A stretch of 64,000 nucleotides of DNA from Bradyrhizobium roseum (GCF_030413175.1 NZ_CP129212.1:5122450-5186449), one strand, 5' to 3'; counted from the stretch's first letter, positions 36,283 through 45,585 are shown. Translations and numbers: made by a program. Notes: generated by a model not told the origin, from the sequence alone.

Positions 36283-37198
36283 CACGCCCAAAGTCCGTCG
36301 CGGCTGGCGCGACTATCTGCTGCTGCTCGCGCTGGCGTGCTGCTGGAGTTCAACCTATCCGCTGACCAAGATCGGCCTTGGCTCGTTTCCGCCGATCACC
36401 TTCATCTCGGCCCGCTCGCTGATCGCGGCCGCCTTTCTTTTGGTCATCCTGCGCATGCGCGGGATACGGATGCCGACGGACGGCAAGGCCTGGAAGCTGT
36501 TCGCGCAGCAGCAGACCATCAATTCGACGTTTCCGTTTCTCCTGATCACCTGGGCGCAGCAATATGTGCCGGCGTCATCGACCGTGGTGCTGGCCTCGAC
36601 GACGCCGATCTTCGCGTTCCTGATCACCTGGGGCATCACGCGGCACGAGCCTGCGACGCTGTTGAAACTTGCCGGCGCCATTCTGGGTCTGGCCGGGACG
36701 GCCGTAATCGTCGGCCTCGATGCGCTCTCTGCGCTCGACACCCATATCTTTGCCGAGATCGTCATCCTGCTCGCGACCATCTCGTTCGCCTGTGCGACAA
36801 TCTTCGGCATGCGCTTGACCGACTACGACCCGATGGTGGTGGCGGCGGGCTCGCTGTTGTACGGCGGCATGGTATTGTTGCCGTTCGCGCTTGTGATCGA
36901 CCATCCCTGGACCTTGCGCCCGACGGCCGAGGCGCTCGCAGCCACGGTGGCGATGGGGATTTTCTCCAGCGCGCTGGGCCTGATGCTGTTCTACATGTGC
37001 CTGACGCGGCTCGGCACGCTCACCACCAACGCGCAAGGCTATCTGCGCATCCCGATCGGCGTCGGGCTGTCCGTGCTGCTGCTCGGCGAACCCGTCCCGG
37101 CCAATCTCGCGCTCGGCCTCGTCCTCGTCATGGCCGGCGTGGCGGCCATGACGATTCCGAAAGACGCCTTGACGCGCTGGCGGCAGCGCGGCGGCTGA
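36272..37198 (+). CDS. EamA/DMT family transporter
   Basis: A 308-residue inner-membrane exporter with ten predicted helices in two EamA repeats. Marks: LALACCWSSTYPLTKIGLGSFPPITFISARSLIAA at repeat one and TTNAQGYLRIPIGVGLSVLLLGEPVPANLALGL at repeat two. Start is TTG inside the last codons of the thioesterase gene, suggesting translational coupling. Family members export amino acids or metabolites; the substrate is unknown. Confidence 0.9.
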   Translation: MPPDTPKVRRGWRDYLLLLALACCWSSTYPLTKIGLGSFPPITFISARSLIAAAFLLVILRMRGIRMPTDGKAWKLFAQQQTINSTFPFLLITWAQQYVPASSTVVLASTTPIFAFLITWGITRHEPATLLKLAGAILGLAGTAVIVGLDALSALDTHIFAEIVILLATISFACATIFGMRLTDYDPMVVAAGSLLYGGMVLLPFALVIDHPWTLRPTAEALAATVAMGIFSSALGLMLFYMCLTRLGTLTTNAQGYLRIPIGVGLSVLLLGEPVPANLALGLVLVMAGVAAMTIPKDALTRWRQRGG

Positions 37199-37209
37199 GC
37201 CACGCGTGC

Positions 37210-38814
37210 TTACTGCACGCTCACCAGCGTCAGGTCGACGAACCAAGATTGCGGCGACACGAACCCTTTCACCTTCGAACTCATCGCGCGGGGATTGAGA
37301 TCGTGGACGATAAAGAGCCAGGGCGGATTGTCGACCAGCCGCTCATGCGCCTTCTTGTAGGCAGTCGAGATCGCCTTCGGATCAGTCGATTCCGAGATCG
37401 TCTTGAGCGCCTCCTCGAAATCGTCGTCCTTCCACTGCTCGAAATTGAAGCCGTTCGGCGAAAAGTTCGCCGCCGCAAAGTAGCGCGCCATGACGCCGGC
37501 GTCCGATGATGGCGAACTAATGTTGAGCACCATGGCGCCGCGCAGATTGGGACTGTCGGGCGTGGCGCGCGCCGCCGTCAGCAGCACCTGCCATTCGATC
37601 ACGTCGAACTCGACGTTGACGCCGCAGGCCTCCTTCAAATTCTGCTGCAAAAATTCATTCATCGGCAGCGGCAGCATCTGCCCCGAGCCCGAATTGGAGA
37701 TCAGCGCCTTGAACGCGAGCGGTTTCGCCGGCGTGTAACCGGCTTCCGCGAGCAGCGCCTTGCCCTTGGCGGGGTCGGTCTTGTAGCGATTGACGGGGCT
37801 GCCGAAATCGGGATCGCTGGCCTTGAGCCAGCCGACCGACGGCTCTGCGGTACCCGCGAGCAACCCGACCAGCCCTTCCCGATCGATGCAGTAGTTCAAA
37901 GCCTGACGGACCCTGACATCCTTGAACGGGCTGTTGGCCGCGCCGATGTTGTAGAACCACGGCCAGACATGAGGATAGGAGCCGGTGGTGATGGTGAAGC
38001 CCGCGGATTTCAGCGAGCTGATGCCGTCCGGCGGCGGCACTTCGATCCAGTCGACCTGGCCGGAGCGCAGCGCGGCCAATCGCGAATTCGCCTCGGGTAT
38101 CGGCATCAGCACGACATTGTCGACTTTTGCTTTTCGGCTGGCGTCCCAATAGCCGTCCCAGCGCTTGAGATCAGCCGCCTGTCGCGGCACGATCTTGGTG
38201 ATGCGGAACGGTCCGGTGCCGGCCGCCGGCAAAGTCGCGACCTTGGCCCACTCCTTCCCGGCCTTCTCGAACGAAGTTGGCGAGGTGAACAGCAGATAAA
38301 CCGCCATGTAGGGAAAATACGACGCCGGCTTGGTGGTGGTAATGGATACCGTCGCATCATCGATCTTCTTGTAGCTGCCCATCACGGGCACGCGTGCCCG
38401 CGACATCGCCGAACTCGGCGGCTCAAATTGCGGGCTCTCGTTGTTGAAATAGCGGTCAAGATTCCAGATCACGGCATCGGCATTGAAGTCGGTGCCGTCG
38501 TGGAATTTGACGCCCTTACGCAGGTGGAAAATCCAGGTCTTGTTGTCGGCGGGGTCCTGCTCCCACTTCTCCGCGAGCCCGGGACGCAAGGTCGCCAGCC
38601 GGTCGGTCTTGGTCAGGTCCCACAGCACCAATCCCTCGAAGATCGGATAGCCGAGGAAGCGCATGCCCTCGAAGCCGTTGTTCGGCAGTCCCGTTGCCGT
38701 CGGGATATCGGACGCCGTCATGGCGATGCGCAGCGTGGTTTCCGCCGCCGCCGGATGCGACGCCAGCAGCGCGGTCAACAGCGCGACCGAGCAAAAAGCC
38801 TTGCGAATGGGCAT
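37210..38814 (-). CDS. Peptide/nickel-type ABC transporter substrate-binding protein (family 5), orphan
   Basis: A 534-residue periplasmic binding protein with a signal peptide ending PAAAE. SBP_bac_5 features: GLAEKWEQDPADNKTWIFHLRKGVKFHDGTDFNADAV, SPFKDVRVRQALNYCIDREGLV and KALLAEAGY. Start at MPIRKAF, with GGAG upstream; 19 more codons are open without support. No permease or ATPase gene is adjacent, so it must use transport parts encoded elsewhere or act as a scavenger. Ligand unknown. Confidence 0.93.
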   Translation of the reverse strand: MPIRKAFCSVALLTALLASHPAAAETTLRIAMTASDIPTATGLPNNGFEGMRFLGYPIFEGLVLWDLTKTDRLATLRPGLAEKWEQDPADNKTWIFHLRKGVKFHDGTDFNADAVIWNLDRYFNNESPQFEPPSSAMSRARVPVMGSYKKIDDATVSITTTKPASYFPYMAVYLLFTSPTSFEKAGKEWAKVATLPAAGTGPFRITKIVPRQAADLKRWDGYWDASRKAKVDNVVLMPIPEANSRLAALRSGQVDWIEVPPPDGISSLKSAGFTITTGSYPHVWPWFYNIGAANSPFKDVRVRQALNYCIDREGLVGLLAGTAEPSVGWLKASDPDFGSPVNRYKTDPAKGKALLAEAGYTPAKPLAFKALISNSGSGQMLPLPMNEFLQQNLKEACGVNVEFDVIEWQVLLTAARATPDSPNLRGAMVLNISSPSSDAGVMARYFAAANFSPNGFNFEQWKDDDFEEALKTISESTDPKAISTAYKKAHERLVDNPPWLFIVHDLNPRAMSSKVKGFVSPQSWFVDLTLVSVQ

Positions 38815-38947
38815 GTCTATCTCCGTCCGACGATCGGAAAATCCGCGTTTCGGATCAGGAGACAGGAGCAAGTATCAGGCCAGCCAAGCCTCTGCCGTTG
38901 AACAAAAATTCGGCAATTGGACGAGATCTATCCTCGGTCGCTGCGCT

Positions 38948-39685
38948 TCAACTCGACAACTGCTTCTCAGCGATCGAGAGCCATTCGGCCTGGGCATCGC
39001 GCAGATATTTCGGCGCGCGCTTCATCTGCAGCAGCAGTTCGTTGAAGACCACTCTCGCTTCGGCGTTACGGCCCGTGATACGCAGAAGCATGCCGTAACG
39101 AACGCGGGCCTCGGCGCCAGGATAATACGCTACGAGTGCGTGGTACTCGTCGAGCGCCTCGTCGGTGCGGCCGATCTCTGCCAGCGAGCGGGCATAGAGC
39201 AGATGCCCTTCGGCGGATTCGAAATCGGGCCACTGCGCCCTCAGCTCATCGAGCGTCGCGAGCACATCCGCGAAACGACCGAGGCCGAACTGCGCCTGCG
39301 CCCTGCCCAGCGCGTAGGCCGGTTCGTGCCCCATCGGCAGCGTGAGGAGGTGAGCGTAATGGCCTTCGGCTTCGTCGAACCGCTTCACGTCAAGGCATTC
39401 GGCCGCAAGCGCCTGACGGTTGGCGATGGTGTCGGTGCCGGCGAGCCGGTCCGACAGTTCGCGGTAGGTCTTTTCCGGATCGAGCTTGCCGGCAATGCGC
39501 TTGCGCGCCTCCCGGGCGCCCGGGCTTCCAAACCATTCCGGCACCAGTTCGACGACGATGTAGGCGAGCCCGCCGACCAGCGGGACCATCAGGATGATGA
39601 ACGCCCACGGCTGCAGCCGTCCGGTCTTCGATGCGTGGTAGATCAGCGAGATATCGAGCAGCAACACAACAATGGCAACAGGCAT
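38948..39685 (-). CDS. Membrane-anchored TPR protein
   Basis: A 245-residue protein. Two N-terminal membrane helices (IVVLLLDISLIYHA and WAFIILMVPLVGGLAYIVVELVPEWF) resemble the phospholipase D nuclease N-terminal transmembrane module. The rest is a helical repeat array (tetratricopeptide type) with ECLDVKRFDEAEGHY, ALGRAQAQFGLGRFADVLATLDEL, YARSLAEIGRTDEALDEYHAL and YGMLLRITGRNAEARVVFNEL. The TPR face is probably cytosolic. Start at MPVAIVV. Likely a scaffold; partner unknown. Confidence 0.82.
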   Translation of the reverse strand: MPVAIVVLLLDISLIYHASKTGRLQPWAFIILMVPLVGGLAYIVVELVPEWFGSPGAREARKRIAGKLDPEKTYRELSDRLAGTDTIANRQALAAECLDVKRFDEAEGHYAHLLTLPMGHEPAYALGRAQAQFGLGRFADVLATLDELRAQWPDFESAEGHLLYARSLAEIGRTDEALDEYHALVAYYPGAEARVRYGMLLRITGRNAEARVVFNELLLQMKRAPKYLRDAQAEWLSIAEKQLSS

Positions 39686-39850
39686 GGCGCATTCCAGGCG
39701 AACGTGACGGACGATCCTTAGTGGCGTTGATAGCGCGGCGCGTTCAATCGGACAATCTTCAGTTGCTTTGAAACGGCATGTATCGGCCGGCGGTGCTTGC
39801 CGATCGCCGAAAGTTTCGACGGAACAGCAACGAACTGTGATCGGTCGGCT

Positions 39851-39876
39851 GGAACGCAGTGTTGGCGAACCTCGTT
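39851..39876 (+). promoter_or_regulatory. EcfG-type general stress promoter
   Basis: GGAAC (39851-39855), 17 bases, CGTT (39873-39876). It matches the EcfG consensus. The predicted start near 39883 gives a 25-base leader before the Gly/Ala-rich secreted protein, with its AAGGAG SD. Confidence 0.6.
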
Positions 39877-39907
39877 GGCCGTTATGCAGCAACAACAAGG
39901 AGCGATC

Positions 39908-40222
39908 ATGAAACTCGCAACATTGGGACTGGCGACGGCGCTTGCCCTCACCAGCACGTATGGGCTGGCACAAACCGGTGCAGGCTCGGCCGGCGGAAGC
40001 GCGAGCACAGGCGGAGCGGCAGCGGGCGGCGCGACCGGAGGAGCGCCGGCGACCGGCACAACGACGGGCAATGCGACGGCCGCGAGCCCCGGCAGCGGCA
40101 CGTCCAACAGCGCCGGCAGCGCCGCGGCCGGCGCCAACAGCGGGCGGAACCCGTCAGGTAACACGCTGATCAACCCCTCGCCCAGCGGCTCGACCCTGAC
40201 GCCGGCGCCTGGCGGCCGATGA
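39908..40222 (+). CDS. Small secreted Gly/Ala/Ser/Thr-rich protein
   Basis: A 104-residue protein: signal peptide to about residue 21 (MKLATLGLATALALTSTYGLAQ), then a low-complexity chain almost entirely of Gly, Ala, Ser, Thr, Asn and Pro (GGSASTGGAAAGGATGGAPA). The mature part should be disordered. AAGGAG precedes the ATG by 6 bases; a strong EcfG-type promoter lies above and a terminator below, so it is a well-delimited stress gene. Similar small repeats occur in rhizobial exported proteins of unknown role. Confidence 0.75.
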   Translation: MKLATLGLATALALTSTYGLAQTGAGSAGGSASTGGAAAGGATGGAPATGTTTGNATAASPGSGTSNSAGSAAAGANSGRNPSGNTLINPSPSGSTLTPAPGGR

Positions 40223-40236
40223 TTGCTGGCTGACAA

Positions 40237-40264
40237 AAAAAGCCCCGCGCAGGCGGGGCTTTTT
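40237..40264. terminator. Bidirectional rho-independent terminator
   Basis: Stem AAAAAGCCCCGC/GCGGGGCTTTTT (12 bp, perfect) with loop GCAG. It is symmetrical with A and T runs, so it should stop both the Gly/Ala-rich gene and the convergent Bug-protein/purQ message. Confidence 0.9.
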
Positions 40265-40287
40265 CATTCGCTTCATCGCACAGGCCG

Positions 40288-41253
40288 CTACTTCTTCTCT
40301 TCCAGCAGCTTTTTGTATTTCGCGACGTCGCGCGTCACCAATTGACCGAGCACTTCCGGCGCCAGCTCGTTGGCGTCGGGCGCGACGGTGGAGAGATCGT
40401 GAAAGCGCTTTTTCACCCCGTCGCTTTCGACGGCGGCCCTCGCCGCGGCATTCAGTTTCGCGATCACCGCAGGCGGCGTGCCCTTGGGCGCAAACAGGCC
40501 GTTCCAGCCCTGCGCCTCGAAATCCGGAAGGCCCGCTTCCGACGAGGTCGGCAGCTCGGACAAGGTGGCAAGCCGCACCGTCGAGCCGACGACGAGACCC
40601 CTCACCAGCCTGTCGGAGATCGCCTGCGACACCGAGGCGGCCGAGTCGCAGACGCCGTCGATCTGGCCGCCGATCGCATCCGTCAGTGCCGGCGCCGCGC
40701 CGCGATAGCCGACCAGCGTCACCTCGATGCCGGCCGCGTTCTCAAAACTCTTGCAGATCAGAAAATTCGACGAGCCGATGCCGGCATGGCCGAGATTGAC
40801 CTTGCCCGGATTCTTCTTCGCGTAGGCGATGAATTCCTGCAGATTCCTCGCCGGAAAATCCTTGCGCAGCGCGACGATGCCGAACGTCTTGGCGACCACC
40901 GCGATCGGCGCAAAAGACTCCGGCGTGAAAGACAGTTTCGGATTGATCGTATAGGCCGCCGCGCTCGTGCCGGCATTGCCGATGGCGATGGTGTAGCCGT
41001 CGGCATCGGCGCGCGCCGCACGCGTCAGCGCAGTCGAACCGCCGGCGCCCGCGACATTCTCGATCACGATCGACTGCCCGAGCGACTTCGCCATTTCCTC
41101 GGCCACCACGCGTGCGATCACGTCCGACGTGCCGCCGGCCGCGAACGGCACGATCATGCTGATGGGACGCTTGGGATAGTCCTGCGCGTGGGCAACGCCG
41201 GCCAGCGACAGCGCCGCCAACGCAGCCAGCCATTTCACCGCATGCACAATCAC
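40288..41253 (-). CDS. Bug-type tripartite tricarboxylate transporter binding protein, coupled to purQ
   Basis: A 321-residue periplasmic binding protein with a signal peptide ending [47 protein letters not shown] and [16 protein letters not shown] are typical of the TTT/Bug family. The start GTG overlaps the purQ stop as GTGA, so it is the last gene of the purC-S-Q unit and translationally coupled. No TctA/TctB permease is nearby. Ligand unknown; a purine-related one is an untested idea. Confidence 0.92.
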   Translation of the reverse strand: MIVHAVKWLAALAALSLAGVAHAQDYPKRPISMIVPFAAGGTSDVIARVVAEEMAKSLGQSIVIENVAGAGGSTALTRAARADADGYTIAIGNAGTSAAAYTINPKLSFTPESFAPIAVVAKTFGIVALRKDFPARNLQEFIAYAKKNPGKVNLGHAGIGSSNFLICKSFENAAGIEVTLVGYRGAAPALTDAIGGQIDGVCDSAASVSQAISDRLVRGLVVGSTVRLATLSELPTSSEAGLPDFEAQGWNGLFAPKGTPPAVIAKLNAAARAAVESDGVKKRFHDLSTVAPDANELAPEVLGQLVTRDVAKYKKLLEEKK

Positions 41254-41951
41254 GCCGCCTTTTCCAGATGCGCGGCGAGCCCCGCGAACAGGCCGCGGCC
41301 GTCGGTGCAGCCCATGATGTCTTCGACGTGGTTCTCCGGATGCGGCATCATGCCGAGCACGTTGCCGCGCTCGTTGACGATGCCGGCGATCGAATGCGCG
41401 GCGCCGTTGATGTTGAATGCGTCGTCAACGGTCCCTTCCGGCGAGCAGTAGCGATAGAGCACCCGTCCCTCGCCTTCGAGCCGCTTCACGGTCTCCTCGT
41501 CGGCCTCGTAATTGCCTTCGCCATGTGCGACCGGCACGCGGATCACCTGGCCCGCATTGTAGCCGCGCGTGAACGGCGTATCCGAACGCTCGACTTTCAG
41601 GTGAACATCCTTGCAGATGAATTTCAGCCGCGCGTTGCGCATCAGCACGCCTGGCAACAGGCCGGCTTCGCAGAGGATCTGAAAGCCGTTGCAGACCCCG
41701 AGCACGAGGCCGCCATCGGCCGCGTATTTGCGCACGGCGTCCATCACCGGCGCTCGGGCGGCAATGGCGCCGCAGCGCAGGTAGTCGCCGTAGGAAAAAC
41801 CGCCGGGCACCACGACGAGGTCGGTGCCTTTGGGCAATTCCGTCTCGGCGTGCCAGACCATCGCGGCCTCATTGCCGGAGACCAGTTTCAGCGCCCGCGC
41901 CATGTCGCGCTCGCGGTTGATTCCGGGGAAGACAAGAACGGCAGATTTCAT
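41250..41951 (-). CDS. purQ: Phosphoribosylformylglycinamidine synthase subunit PurQ
   Basis: Glutaminase subunit that feeds ammonia to PurL. The 233 residues contain [38 protein letters not shown], the nucleophile Cys in [11 protein letters not shown] and the catalytic His/Glu in [11 protein letters not shown]. The start is 9 bases after purS. It is followed with a 4-base overlap by a Bug-type binding protein gene. Confidence 0.97.
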   Translation of the reverse strand: MKSAVLVFPGINRERDMARALKLVSGNEAAMVWHAETELPKGTDLVVVPGGFSYGDYLRCGAIAARAPVMDAVRKYAADGGLVLGVCNGFQILCEAGLLPGVLMRNARLKFICKDVHLKVERSDTPFTRGYNAGQVIRVPVAHGEGNYEADEETVKRLEGEGRVLYRYCSPEGTVDDAFNINGAAHSIAGIVNERGNVLGMMPHPENHVEDIMGCTDGRGLFAGLAAHLEKAA

Positions 41952-41960
41952 GGAACGCGC

Positions 41961-42200
41961 CTAGAGAAGTTCGACCCTATAATTCTCGATCACGGTATTC
42001 GCCAGCAGCTTGTCGGCGGCATCCTTCAATGCCGCCTCGGCCTTGGCCTTGTCGGCGCCCGACAGCTCGATGTCGAACACCTTGCCTTGGCGGACGCTGG
42101 CGACGCCATCGACGCCGAGCGATTTCAGCGCGCCCTCGATGGCCTTGCCCTGCGGATCGAGGATGCCCGATTTCAACGTAACGGTAACACGTGCCTTCAC
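41961..42200 (-). CDS. purS: Phosphoribosylformylglycinamidine synthase subunit PurS
   Basis: A 79-residue subunit that bridges PurL and PurQ. KARVTVTLKSGILDPQGKAIEGALKSLG is the family signature. It lies between purC (10 bases upstream) and purQ (9 bases downstream) and belongs to the same operon. Confidence 0.96.
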   Translation of the reverse strand: MKARVTVTLKSGILDPQGKAIEGALKSLGVDGVASVRQGKVFDIELSGADKAKAEAALKDAADKLLANTVIENYRVELL

Positions 42201-42210
42201 GATCTCAACC

Positions 42211-42978
42211 TCAGCTCTTCACAAGCACCGGACCGGTACCAGCCGGACGCTCGTTCTCCATCAGGATGCCGAGCCGCTTCGCCACTTCGGTATAGGCCTC
42301 CAAGAGCCCACCGAGATCGCGACGAAAACGGTCCTTGTCGAGCTTCTCGTTCGACTTGATATCCCACAGCCGGCACGAGTCGGGCGAGATTTCGTCGGCG
42401 ACGATGATCCGCATCATCTCGTTCTCGAACAGGCGGCCGCATTCCATCTTGAAATCGACAAGGCGGATGCCGATGCCGAGAAAGAGGCCGGTGAGGAAAT
42501 CGTTGACGCGGATGGCCAGCGCCATGATGTCGTCGATCTCCTGCGGCGTGGCCCAACCGAAGGCCGTGATGTGCTCCTCGGAGACCATGGGGTCGTTGAG
42601 CTGATCGTTCTTGTAATAGAACTCGATGATCGAGCGCGGCAGCTGGGTGCCCTCCTCGATTCCGAGGCGCTGCGACAGCGAACCCGCCGCCACGTTCCGC
42701 ACCACCACTTCCAGCGGCACGATCTCGACCTCGCGAATCAACTGCTCGCGCATGTTGAGGCGGCGGATGAAATGGGTCGGCACCCCGATGTCGTTGAGGT
42801 GCTGAAACAGGTACTCCGAAATCCGGTTGTTGAGGACGCCCTTACCCTCGATCACCTGGTGTTTCTTGGCATTGAACGCGGTCGCATCATCCTTGAAGTG
42901 CTGGATCAGGGTACCTGGCTCCGGGCCTTCATACAGGACCTTGGCCTTGCCTTCATAAATACGGCGTCGACGGCTCAT
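42211..42978 (-). CDS. purC: SAICAR synthetase
   Basis: Ligates aspartate to CAIR, ATP-dependent, to form SAICAR. The 255 residues start [18 protein letters not shown], with [38 protein letters not shown] and [13 protein letters not shown]. An in-frame ATG at 43008 (with GGAG upstream, slightly far) would add ten residues and is a real alternative, because no SD precedes the chosen ATG. First gene of the purC-S-Q unit. Confidence 0.96.
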   Translation of the reverse strand: MSRRRRIYEGKAKVLYEGPEPGTLIQHFKDDATAFNAKKHQVIEGKGVLNNRISEYLFQHLNDIGVPTHFIRRLNMREQLIREVEIVPLEVVVRNVAAGSLSQRLGIEEGTQLPRSIIEFYYKNDQLNDPMVSEEHITAFGWATPQEIDDIMALAIRVNDFLTGLFLGIGIRLVDFKMECGRLFENEMMRIIVADEISPDSCRLWDIKSNEKLDKDRFRRDLGGLLEAYTEVAKRLGILMENERPAGTGPVLVKS

Positions 42979-43297
42979 TGGGATGTACCGTGTTTTGTTG
43001 AAATCCATGAAATTGGTGTGCTCCGGATGACAAGGGTTTGCGACCACGACGGAGCTGCCGTGAAGGCCAGGGTCCAGGACAAAACGAGCGGAAACAGAAC
43101 AAGAACCTCGCCTGATGGCAACCTATCCGATTGGCCCACCCAGCACAATCGACCCGGCCCTATTGGGGCCAACTTATCCCAGTCGCCTGCGGCCGAAGGG
43201 CCTGTTGTGTTACCGATTCGCCCCCTCTATTTAGGAAGGCGATCGGGCCGCGACAACGCTGGCTCTGTTTACCATTTCCGGGGATTGGAACCGAAAA
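42979..43297. other. Divergent gap between purC and the ATPase inhibitor gene
   Basis: About 320 bases without a credible gene. It must hold the purC-S-Q promoter and the DUF1476 promoter. On the plus strand TTGTGT (43205-43210) and TATTTA (43228-43233) are 17 bases apart. I see no riboswitch-like structure. Confidence 0.5.
43205..43233 (+). promoter_or_regulatory. Candidate sigma-70 promoter for DUF1476 gene
   Basis: TTGTGT-N17-TATTTA, 65 bases before the gene start. Both boxes deviate from consensus, so this is a moderate call. Confidence 0.4.
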
Positions 43298-43621
43298 ATG
43301 ACCACTTTCGACAAGCGCGAGGAAGGTTTTGAGAAGAAATTCGCCCTCGACGAGGAGCAGAAGTTCAAGGCCGAGGCGCGCCGGAACAAGCTGCTCGGTC
43401 TTTGGGCAGCTGAAAAACTCGGTCTCACTGGCGATGCCGCCACGGCCTATTCCAAGGAAGTGGTCGCGGCCGATTTCGAGGAAGCCGGCGACAAGGACGT
43501 GCAGGACAAGGTGATGAAGGATTTTGCCGCCAAGGGCCTTGCCGTCACCGCCGCCGAGGTGCGCGTCAAGATGGACGAACTGATGGCGACCGCTGCCCTC
43601 CAGGTGAAGGCGGGGACGTAA
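43298..43621 (+). CDS. DUF1476 family protein, F1-ATPase inhibitor subunit zeta
   Basis: A 107-residue helical protein of the alphaproteobacterial zeta family, which in Paracoccus binds F1-ATP synthase and blocks ATP hydrolysis. The inhibitory N-terminus MTTFDKREEGFEKKFALDEEQKFKAEARRNKLLGLWAAEKLGL is intact, followed by the four-helix part. The ATG has GGGG and GGAA in the region just upstream. It is divergent from purC. Family assignment is strong; the in vivo effect varies between rhizobial species. Confidence 0.9.
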   Translation: MTTFDKREEGFEKKFALDEEQKFKAEARRNKLLGLWAAEKLGLTGDAATAYSKEVVAADFEEAGDKDVQDKVMKDFAAKGLAVTAAEVRVKMDELMATAALQVKAGT

Positions 43622-43624
43622 GAA

Positions 43625-43684
43625 GCGAATAGGAAGTGGCGACTGGCGAATAGGTCCATTCGCTAATCGCCATTTGCCATTCGC
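43625..43684. repeat. Hairpin repeat copy 1 (overlaps LysR 3' end)
   Basis: Begins GCGAATAGGAAGTGGCG and ends CGCCATTTGCCATTCGC, forming an imperfect hairpin. A second copy lies at 45523-45575. It starts just after the DUF1476 stop and supplies the last codons of the LysR gene. Confidence 0.8.
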
Positions 43685-44583
43685 GCCTTTTTATATTCCT
43701 TCCGAACGATCTCCAGCAACCGCCGCGCCGCCGCGCTCAAGAATCCGCCGCGGCGCGTTATCGTGACGACGTCATCGCTTGCCTTCAGATCGCCGACATC
43801 GATGGTCGCGATCGTCTTATGCCGCCGTTCTTCCGCGTAATTGCTCTCCGACAACAACGCGATGCCGAGGCCGGCTTCGACCAGGCGCTTCTGTGCTGTC
43901 AGGCTGTCGACCGGCGTCCAGTCGATTTCACCGAGTCCGTGGGTCTGAAACAGCGCAAACACATGCGAAGCCGTGATCTCGCGCCGGCCCGGCACCGCGG
44001 GGAACGCAATCCAGCGTTCACCTCTCAATTCGGCCAACTTCGCGATACGGCGGCCGGCACGCGGATGATCGAGCGCACACACCACCTGCAACCGTTCGGC
44101 AAACAGCAACTCGCAATCGAGTTCGCGCGAACGGTCGCGGTCGTAGCGCAGGCCGATGGTCGCCTCGCCGCGCCGGATCAGATCGCTGACCTCCGCGCTG
44201 GTCGCGGTACGCAGGCTCAATTCGACATCGGGATGTTCGGCGGCGAAGCGTTTTAGAATCGTCGACAGCCGCCCGCCGGCCAGCGTGCCGACCACCGCGA
44301 GCGCAACCGGTCCTGAATTCGGCCGTGCCAGCGCGCGGACCGCATTCTCCGCATCCTGCGTAGCGGCGACCGCGCGTTCGGCGTAGGGCACCATCACCCG
44401 GCCCGCATCGCTCAGCATCGTGCGCCCCGCAATCCGCTCGAACAGCGGCACGCCGAGTTCCTGCTCCAGCAGCGCAATACGCCGCGAGATCGCCGGTTGC
44501 GAGCGGTGCAACGCCTTTGCCGCGCTCGAAATGCCGCCGCGACGATGAATGGTCAGGAAGGTGAGAAGCGCATCGCTGTCCAT
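43663..44583 (-). CDS. LysR family transcriptional regulator
   Basis: A 306-residue regulator. N-terminal winged helix-turn-helix: DALLTFLTIHRRGGISSAAKALHRSQPAISRRIALLEQELGVPLFER. The effector domain follows, with LAVVGTLAGGRLSTILKRFAAEHPDVELSL. It is divergent from the PEP mutase/isocitrate lyase family gene with 119 bases between; that gene is its likely target. I start at MDSDALL, with GGACGGGAC upstream. The final residues KARMANGD are encoded by a repeat element, so the C-terminus may differ from relatives. Confidence 0.92.
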   Translation of the reverse strand: MDSDALLTFLTIHRRGGISSAAKALHRSQPAISRRIALLEQELGVPLFERIAGRTMLSDAGRVMVPYAERAVAATQDAENAVRALARPNSGPVALAVVGTLAGGRLSTILKRFAAEHPDVELSLRTATSAEVSDLIRRGEATIGLRYDRDRSRELDCELLFAERLQVVCALDHPRAGRRIAKLAELRGERWIAFPAVPGRREITASHVFALFQTHGLGEIDWTPVDSLTAQKRLVEAGLGIALLSESNYAEERRHKTIATIDVGDLKASDDVVTITRRGGFLSAAARRLLEIVRKEYKKARMANGD

Positions 44584-44702
44584 GTCCCGTCCATGCAAAG
44601 AGCTGATGATGGATAGATAAATAACAAATTTGGCTGATGGGAGCCAGCCCGCTAGCTTCGGCGCGAGCCAGGACCGTCCAATTCACGAAGCGGAGATTGC
44701 CG

Positions 44703-45515
44703 ATGCGAACCCAGGTAGAAAAAGCCGAAGCCTTCCGCGCGCTGCATGCGCGCGCCGGCGCTTTCATCATCCCCAATCCCTGGGACGCCGGCACGGCCAA
44801 ATTGCTCGCTGCGATGGGGTTCGAGGCGCTGGCGACCACGAGCCTTGGCCTTGCCAACACGCTGGGCAGCGCCACCGTCAGCCTCGATGCGATCATCGAG
44901 AACTGCCGGACGATTGCCGGCGCCACCGACCTGCCCGTCAATGCCGATCTGGAGAATGGCGGCGCCGACGATCCGAAGACCGCGGCGAAGGCGATCGCGC
45001 GCGCGGCGGAGGCCGGCTGCGTGGGCGGTTCGATCGAGGATTTCACCGGCAATCCGCGCGAGCCGATCTACGATTTCTCGCTCGCGGTCGAGCGCGTACA
45101 GGCCGCCGCCGAGGCGGCGCGCGCGCTCTCCTTCCCGTTCACGTTGACGGCGCGGGCAGAGAATTTCCTGTACGGCCGCAAGGATCTCGACGATACCGTC
45201 AGGCGGCTGCAGGCGTTCGAGGCGGCTGGTGCCGACGTGCTGTATTCGCCGGGCCTTTACGACCTCGACACCATCCGCGCGGTGGTGTCATCCATCGGCA
45301 AGCCGTTCAATCTGGTGATGGGCTTTGCCGACCCGACGCTGACGCTCGATCAGCTCTCGAAAGCCGGCGTCAAGCGCATCAGCGTCGGCGGCGCGATGGC
45401 GCGCTACGCGCTTGCCGCCTTCATGCGGAGCGCCCGCGAGATGAAGGATCACGGCGCGTTCACCTTCGTGCGCGAGATGGCGCCGATGAAGGAGGTCAGG
45501 GCTGCATTCAAGTGA
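44703..45515 (+). CDS. Isocitrate lyase/PEP mutase superfamily protein
   Basis: A 270-residue (beta/alpha)8 enzyme related to carboxyvinyl-carboxyphosphonate phosphorylmutase, oxaloacetate decarboxylase and 2-methylisocitrate lyase. Marks: FIIPNPWDAGTAKLLAAMGFEALATTSLG, VNADLENGGADD (metal-binding acidic residues), GGSIEDFTGN and FTLTARAENFLYG. The active-site Cys loop of true lyases is absent, so C-C or P-C bond cleavage cannot be assigned. A divergent LysR gene probably controls it. Confidence 0.88.
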   Translation: MRTQVEKAEAFRALHARAGAFIIPNPWDAGTAKLLAAMGFEALATTSLGLANTLGSATVSLDAIIENCRTIAGATDLPVNADLENGGADDPKTAAKAIARAAEAGCVGGSIEDFTGNPREPIYDFSLAVERVQAAAEAARALSFPFTLTARAENFLYGRKDLDDTVRRLQAFEAAGADVLYSPGLYDLDTIRAVVSSIGKPFNLVMGFADPTLTLDQLSKAGVKRISVGGAMARYALAAFMRSAREMKDHGAFTFVREMAPMKEVRAAFK

Positions 45516-45522
45516 AGTGAAT

Positions 45523-45575
45523 GCGAATAGGGAGTGGCGAATAGGGAGAACCGCTATTCGCCATTTGCCATTCGC
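45523..45575. repeat. Hairpin repeat copy 2
   Basis: Arms 45523-45544 and 45554-45575 (22 bases each) pair except in the middle, around a 9-base loop. Same element as 43625-43684; it sits between the convergent stops of the PEP mutase family gene and cynS. Confidence 0.8.
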
Positions 45576-45585
45576 GCCTACCCCA

